DNA of 64,000 nucleotides. Origin: Aliamphritea hakodatensis (GTDB taxonomy: Bacteria; Pseudomonadota; Gammaproteobacteria; Pseudomonadales; Balneatricaceae). Of the stretch, positions 60,110 to 64,000 are shown in pieces. The notes below the pieces were generated by a model. The model did not search any database. It saw nothing but the letters and a program-made list of their open reading frames with translations, and had not been told where the DNA came from. The position numbers and the translations under genes are program-made. Each line of letters opens with the position of its first letter. Positions within the stretch are counted from its first letter, which is position 1. Location: assembly GCF_024347195.1 (NCBI RefSeq), contig NZ_AP025281.1:868001-932000 (forward strand), in the 5' to 3' direction.

Positions 60110-62609
60110 TTTGTTTTTCACGTTCTTCAAAACCGGTAATGTTATCGAATAAGCCTTTGCCTTGGCCGAAAGCGCCCAGCCCTTTCAGGACAAACTGTAT
60201 ATAAATTCCGCTGTCCCTTTCGGTGCTGCCACTTGGCAGATACTCTCTGGCGGCAACCCGTACCTGCCAGCAACAGTCGGAGTACTCAACACCTAAGAGT
60301 GCTTCCGGGGTCGTATTGTTCCGGATATCTTCCTGCCAGCGTCCCAGAACGCTCCATTTTTTTGCAACCGGCCAGATAAATGACAGGTCTGCCTGTTCGC
60401 GGGTGTCTTCACGGTCACGGAAGCCCAGGCTGAAAACTTTGTTGACGTTCGGAGAGTAACTGAATTTAAGATTGTTTTCGATTAAATGATAGTCACTGGC
60501 GTCCAGTTCGCTGTCGTTGCTGATCCGCAGGGCGTCGGTTACATTCCAGCTGGCTTCAAGGGCAACATTGGAACGCTTGCTGGTGTCGGCTGCCGTGGTG
60601 CTTTCCAACTGAACTTCGCGGTCGGCAAAATAATGGGCCTGGGCAATGCCCAGCCGGGCCACTTCGCTGCCGTTGCTGCGGTAGAACCCGGAGCTCAGTC
60701 CCAGTGTCAGCTGTTGAGTATCACCGATCTTGTCATAACCACTGAAGCGGTTTTCCCGGAACAGAGAGCTGTATGTAAAGCTGTATTCGGCGGTATCAAA
60801 ATTCGGAATGGCGGTCTGGTCTTCTTCAGGCACGTAGAGGGCAAACAGGCGTGGTTCCAGCGTCTGAATCATGCCGGATTCATTGACTGTACGCTCAAAG
60901 CTCAGGCCGCTGTCGACACTGAGCACGCCCACCGTACGGCTGATGCTGTCGGACTTGCCGGCCACCTGATCATCAAGCTTGTACTGTGAAGACCAGAGAG
61001 TGGCTTTGGGCGTTACGTAAGCCCAGGGCCAGCGGAACGGAATACTGACAGACGGCTGCAGGTGAACACGCTGACCATTCACACGGTCAACGCCGGTCAG
61101 GTTGTCGTTATCCCGTTCAAAGGATGTGAAGTCTGCCTGATAACTCAGCTCAAGATCAGAACCGTCTACCAGATCACTCTGGCTGCCTTGCAGGGAAATC
61201 TGTGGCAGCTTCCGGTAAGGCTGGGTGGCGTCGGTTATGGTCTGATAAGACTGAACACGGGTTGTCGCTGTCCAGTTATCGGTGACATAGCTTGCCTGGG
61301 CAATCTGGTCCAGATGGTCCTGCCGGTTTACTTCAAGGCCGGTGTTCAGATCGTTAAAGTAGTCGTCGTCACTGACCCGGGTGTAATCAATTGTTGAACG
61401 CCAGTTCCCCTGATAGCCGCGGTGCTCGGCGTCAACCAGCCAGCGGTCCTTGTCTGCTTTACGGTCGTTCGGCAGGTATGCGGTGCTCAGTACGTTATAG
61501 CTGTAGCTGTTCATGTACCGCAGTTCGTTATCCAGAGACAGGCCGCGGCTGCTGTACAGGTGCGGTGTCAGCGTATCGTCAATGTTTGGGGCGATATTAA
61601 AGTAATACGGGGTTGCCAGTTCCAGCCCGTCACCGTCGGAATAGCCCATGGTCGGGTAAAGGAAACCGGAGCGGCGCTTATCATCAATCGGGAAGGTGAA
61701 GTACGGATAGTAGAATACAGGTACGTCGCCAATGCGCAGGGTGGCATGTTTGGCAGTACCGAAACCTTCTTCCGGATCAAGCACGACTTCATCGGCGTTG
61801 ATTTTCCAGCTTTCATCCCCCAGAGGACACTTGGTGTAGGAGGTGTCCTGCAGGTTGATTTTGCTGTCCGGCTGGCGGGTAATGCTCACCGCAGAACCCC
61901 GGATGCCTTGCTGATGCATGACATAATCAGCGGCTTCAATCCGGGTTTCGCTGGTATCTATATTGGCCTGGGCATTGTCACCCACAATCAGCAGTCCCGG
62001 CTCCCGGTATATCACATTGCCCTGCAGGGTTGCGGTATTGGTGGTTTCGTACAGGGTAGCTTCGTCACTGCTGATGGTGCGGTTGCCCTGACGGACACGT
62101 ATATCACCCCGCATGGTGGATGTCTGGCCAATCTGAGTCAGGGACTGATCGGCATTGATGATGATTTCTTCTTCTTTACCTGCTTCTGCTACAGGATACT
62201 CAGGTTCAACATAGCGGCCGCACTGGCCGCCTTCACCCGGTTGCCAGTCCAGTTGCCGGGCTGCCAGGTCTGCTGCAGGGGCGTTCAGCACCGCTGCCTG
62301 AGATGCTTGCTGTTGCTTGTCTTCTGTGCGGATGGCCGCCGGTGCAACGGCCGGTGCTGACGCTGCCGGTGAAACATTGACTGATTCAGGTTGAGACACC
62401 GCTTCAGGTGTGTTCAGTGGCTGGGTCGGAACATTAGCAGGGTCAGAAAAAGCCGGTTCTGCCGGTGTATCGCTGCCGGCACATTGCCAGCTGCCGTCGG
62501 CCTGGGTCTGGCATTGCCATAAATCGGCGGGTGCGGCATATAACGAAGGCGACATAGCGGCAGCGACCGCTAAGGTAAGTAAATATGAAGATTGTCTTTT
62601 AAAGGGCAT
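60099..62609 (-). CDS. lptD: LPS-assembly protein LptD
   Basis: The 836-residue outer-membrane protein inserts lipopolysaccharide into the outer leaflet together with LptE. A signal peptide ends near residue 25 (SPSLYAAP). A Pro/Ala-rich stretch with Cys pairs follows, then the OstA/LPS_assembly jellyroll (about 150-280; GNVIYREPGLLIVGDNAQAN), and a large beta-barrel (about 300-836) with the CPLGDESW motif that holds a disulfide cysteine and a DCCWQV pair near the end. The region before the jellyroll is longer than in E. coli. ATG at 62609 gives the signal peptide; a TTG at 62663 would add 18 residues. Divergent from amgK. Confidence 0.95.
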   Translation of the reverse strand: MPFKRQSSYLLTLAVAAAMSPSLYAAPADLWQCQTQADGSWQCAGSDTPAEPAFSDPANVPTQPLNTPEAVSQPESVNVSPAASAPAVAPAAIRTEDKQQQASQAAVLNAPAADLAARQLDWQPGEGGQCGRYVEPEYPVAEAGKEEEIIINADQSLTQIGQTSTMRGDIRVRQGNRTISSDEATLYETTNTATLQGNVIYREPGLLIVGDNAQANIDTSETRIEAADYVMHQQGIRGSAVSITRQPDSKINLQDTSYTKCPLGDESWKINADEVVLDPEEGFGTAKHATLRIGDVPVFYYPYFTFPIDDKRRSGFLYPTMGYSDGDGLELATPYYFNIAPNIDDTLTPHLYSSRGLSLDNELRYMNSYSYNVLSTAYLPNDRKADKDRWLVDAEHRGYQGNWRSTIDYTRVSDDDYFNDLNTGLEVNRQDHLDQIAQASYVTDNWTATTRVQSYQTITDATQPYRKLPQISLQGSQSDLVDGSDLELSYQADFTSFERDNDNLTGVDRVNGQRVHLQPSVSIPFRWPWAYVTPKATLWSSQYKLDDQVAGKSDSISRTVGVLSVDSGLSFERTVNESGMIQTLEPRLFALYVPEEDQTAIPNFDTAEYSFTYSSLFRENRFSGYDKIGDTQQLTLGLSSGFYRSNGSEVARLGIAQAHYFADREVQLESTTAADTSKRSNVALEASWNVTDALRISNDSELDASDYHLIENNLKFSYSPNVNKVFSLGFRDREDTREQADLSFIWPVAKKWSVLGRWQEDIRNNTTPEALLGVEYSDCCWQVRVAAREYLPSGSTERDSGIYIQFVLKGLGAFGQGKGLFDNITGFEEREKQNDY

Positions 62610-62743
62610 CCGGCCTATCCATTCTACAGCGGAAAAATGTGCTTCGATTTTGTTTATCGCCAAACCGTTATTTCGAGTAATATACGCACTAAAGCGCTGA
62701 ATGATAAAACATTCCGGCGCATCTATGCTAGAGGATTAAAATT

Positions 62744-63793
62744 ATGGGTCAACGATTGGCCGGGTTGCGTGCCTGGGTGGTCGACATTTGTGCGGCATCG
62801 GGAATTGATCTGGCGTCAGACTGGCAGTGCCAGCCGGTGTCGGGCGATGCGAGCTTTCGGCGTTACTTTCGGCTGATCAGTGGTCAGCAAAGCTGGATTC
62901 TGATGGATGCTCCGCCGGAAAAAGAAGCCAGCCTGCCCTTTGTTAAGATTGCCGACAGCTGGTACAGCCAGGGTATAAAGGTTCCACAGGTCATTGCCGC
63001 TGATTTATCGCTTGGATATATGCTGTTAAGTGATCTGGGGGATGAGCAATATCTGCCACACCTGAATGATAGCTCTGCTGATGACTTATATACCCGCGCA
63101 CTGGATGAGTTGCTGCTGATCCAGAAAGCGACCGACGTTGCCGGCTTCCCGCTGCCTGAATATGACGAAGCCTTGTTGCAGCGGGAAATGGCCCTGTTCC
63201 ATGACTGGTTTCTGCAGGACTTGCTGGGGCTGACAATCAAGCCGGGTGTGGAACATCTCTGGCAAGAAGTCTGTGCGCAGCTGGTGAACAGTGCCCGGGC
63301 ACAGCCGCAGGTTGCCGTGCACCGGGATTACCATAGCCGGAATCTGATGGTATGCGGTGACTCGCTGGGTGTGATTGATTTTCAGGACGCCGTTATTGGC
63401 CCGGTGACCTATGATCTGGTGTCATTGCTGCGGGACTGTTATATCGCCTGGCCGGATATCAAGGTTTATGGCTGGGTGGATCAGTACGGAGCTCAGCTGG
63501 AAGCTGAAGGTGTACTGGAAAGCTTCGACCGTACCGAATTCTATTACTGGTTTGATCTGATGGGGGTGCAGCGTCACCTTAAAGCCAGCGGTATTTTTGC
63601 CCGGCTGAAACTGCGTGACGGTAAAGACGGCTATCTGGCGGATATTCCCCGAACCCTGCATTACATCATCCGGGTCTGTTCGCGGTATCAGGACCTGTTG
63701 ACGTTTGCTGCCTGGCTCAACGAAGTGGTGGTCCCGGCAATGTATGCCTCTGAGCACTTCGATACAGCACTGCTGGATAAGTGGTTTAAATGA
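62744..63793 (+). CDS. amgK: N-acetylmuramate/N-acetylglucosamine kinase AmgK
   Basis: The 349-residue aminoglycoside-phosphotransferase-fold protein phosphorylates C1 of MurNAc and GlcNAc in cell-wall recycling. It has the Brenner-type catalytic motif VHRDYHSRNLMV and the metal motif VIDFQDAVIGP. Its position, divergent from lptD and overlapping murU (TGATG-type junction), is the diagnostic arrangement known from Pseudomonas. The route leads MurNAc directly to UDP-MurNAc and bypasses fosfomycin-sensitive MurA. Confidence 0.93.
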   Translation: MGQRLAGLRAWVVDICAASGIDLASDWQCQPVSGDASFRRYFRLISGQQSWILMDAPPEKEASLPFVKIADSWYSQGIKVPQVIAADLSLGYMLLSDLGDEQYLPHLNDSSADDLYTRALDELLLIQKATDVAGFPLPEYDEALLQREMALFHDWFLQDLLGLTIKPGVEHLWQEVCAQLVNSARAQPQVAVHRDYHSRNLMVCGDSLGVIDFQDAVIGPVTYDLVSLLRDCYIAWPDIKVYGWVDQYGAQLEAEGVLESFDRTEFYYWFDLMGVQRHLKASGIFARLKLRDGKDGYLADIPRTLHYIIRVCSRYQDLLTFAAWLNEVVVPAMYASEHFDTALLDKWFK

Positions 63794-64000
63794 TGCGCGG
63801 GATGATTCTGGCGGCAGGGCTGGGTACCCGGATGCGTCCGCTGACACTGACGACGCCCAAGCCGCTGATCAAAGTAGCCGGTAAAGCGCTGATTGAATAT
63901 CATATTGAGCGTCTGGTGGCGGGCGGGATCACTGAGCTGGTGATCAACCATGCCTGGCTGGGTGAACAGCTGGAACGCGCGCTGGGTAACGGTGAACCTT
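63793..64000 (+). CDS. murU: MurNAc-1-phosphate uridylyltransferase MurU (N-terminal fragment)
   Basis: Only 69 codons are in the window. They show the nucleotidyltransferase signature GMILAAGLGTRMRPLT, then TPKPLIKVAGKALIEYHI and LVINHAWLGEQLE, matching MurU and related sugar-phosphate nucleotidyltransferases. It makes UDP-MurNAc from the product of AmgK, whose stop codon overlaps its start. The rest lies beyond the window end. Confidence 0.9.
   Translation, partial: MRGMILAAGLGTRMRPLTLTTPKPLIKVAGKALIEYHIERLVAGGITELVINHAWLGEQLERALGNGEP

Noticed and set aside
61422..62360. A 312-codon open frame on the plus strand opposite lptD
   Set aside because: Antisense shadow of lptD with no recognisable domain.

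Overview
The window is a piece of a gammaproteobacterial chromosome, most likely a marine member of the Oceanospirillales (Oceanospirillaceae-like). The evidence is the complete rrn operon of gammaproteobacterial type, the conserved blocks rpsU-yqeY-dnaG-rpoD and lptD-surA-pdxA-rsmA-apaG-apaH, the AmgK/MurU peptidoglycan recycling pair usual in pseudomonad-like bacteria, and a nirS denitrification locus. The genus is not resolved from the sequence alone. No phage, insertion sequence or CRISPR array is visible.

Layout. Positions 1-6.6 kb hold the end of a nitrite-reduction cluster: the tail of nirJ, then nirN (heme d1 maturation), nirS (cytochrome cd1 nitrite reductase), a NapC/NirT-type multiheme cytochrome fused to an ethylbenzene-dehydrogenase-like heme domain, and a Dnr-type CRP/FNR regulator. 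nirS and the regulator each have an FNR/DNR-like box. From 6.6 to 18.9 kb come a TPR lipoprotein, a metallo-beta-lactamase-fold protein, a HAD phosphatase, a Na/Pi cotransporter, an oligopeptide-type ABC importer, its divergent GcvA-like LysR regulator, and an alkaline-phosphatase-superfamily hydrolase. From 19.2 to 21.2 kb lies a compact RiPP-type cluster: a DUF692/MNIO enzyme, its DUF2063 partner and a DUF2282 (bufferin-like) precursor that carries a lipobox. Positions 21-31.5 kb hold housekeeping genes: hemL, thiE, a ClC channel, argC, erpA, anmK, an M23 endopeptidase and tyrS.

The rrn operon (31.6-37.3 kb) has tandem promoters P1/P2, a boxA, 16S, a single spacer tRNA-Ala(TGC), a second boxA, 23S and 5S. 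It is followed by three decayed copies of the 5S 3' end, each with its own terminator-like hairpin. Next come ppiC, a GNAT acetyltransferase, an orphan solute-binding protein, a DsbB/DsbA-like pair and purEK.

Positions 42.7-48.7 kb, read on the minus strand, hold rpsU-yqeY-dnaG-rpoD, then tRNA-Met(CAT), then a tandem array of six tRNA-Met-derived pseudo-units, and finally a 31-residue cysteine-rich small protein. Positions 49-64 kb hold tsaD, plsY, folBK, lemA with a large M48 peptidase, then on the minus strand cca, glpE, apaH, apaG, rsmA, pdxA, surA and lptD, and divergently amgK-murU (cut by the window end).

The best candidates for unusual biology are the tRNA-Met-derived tandem array behind rpoD, the lipobox-bearing bufferin-like cluster, the decayed 5S-tail/terminator series, and the NapC/EB_dh fusion with an apparent CX3CH motif beside nirS.
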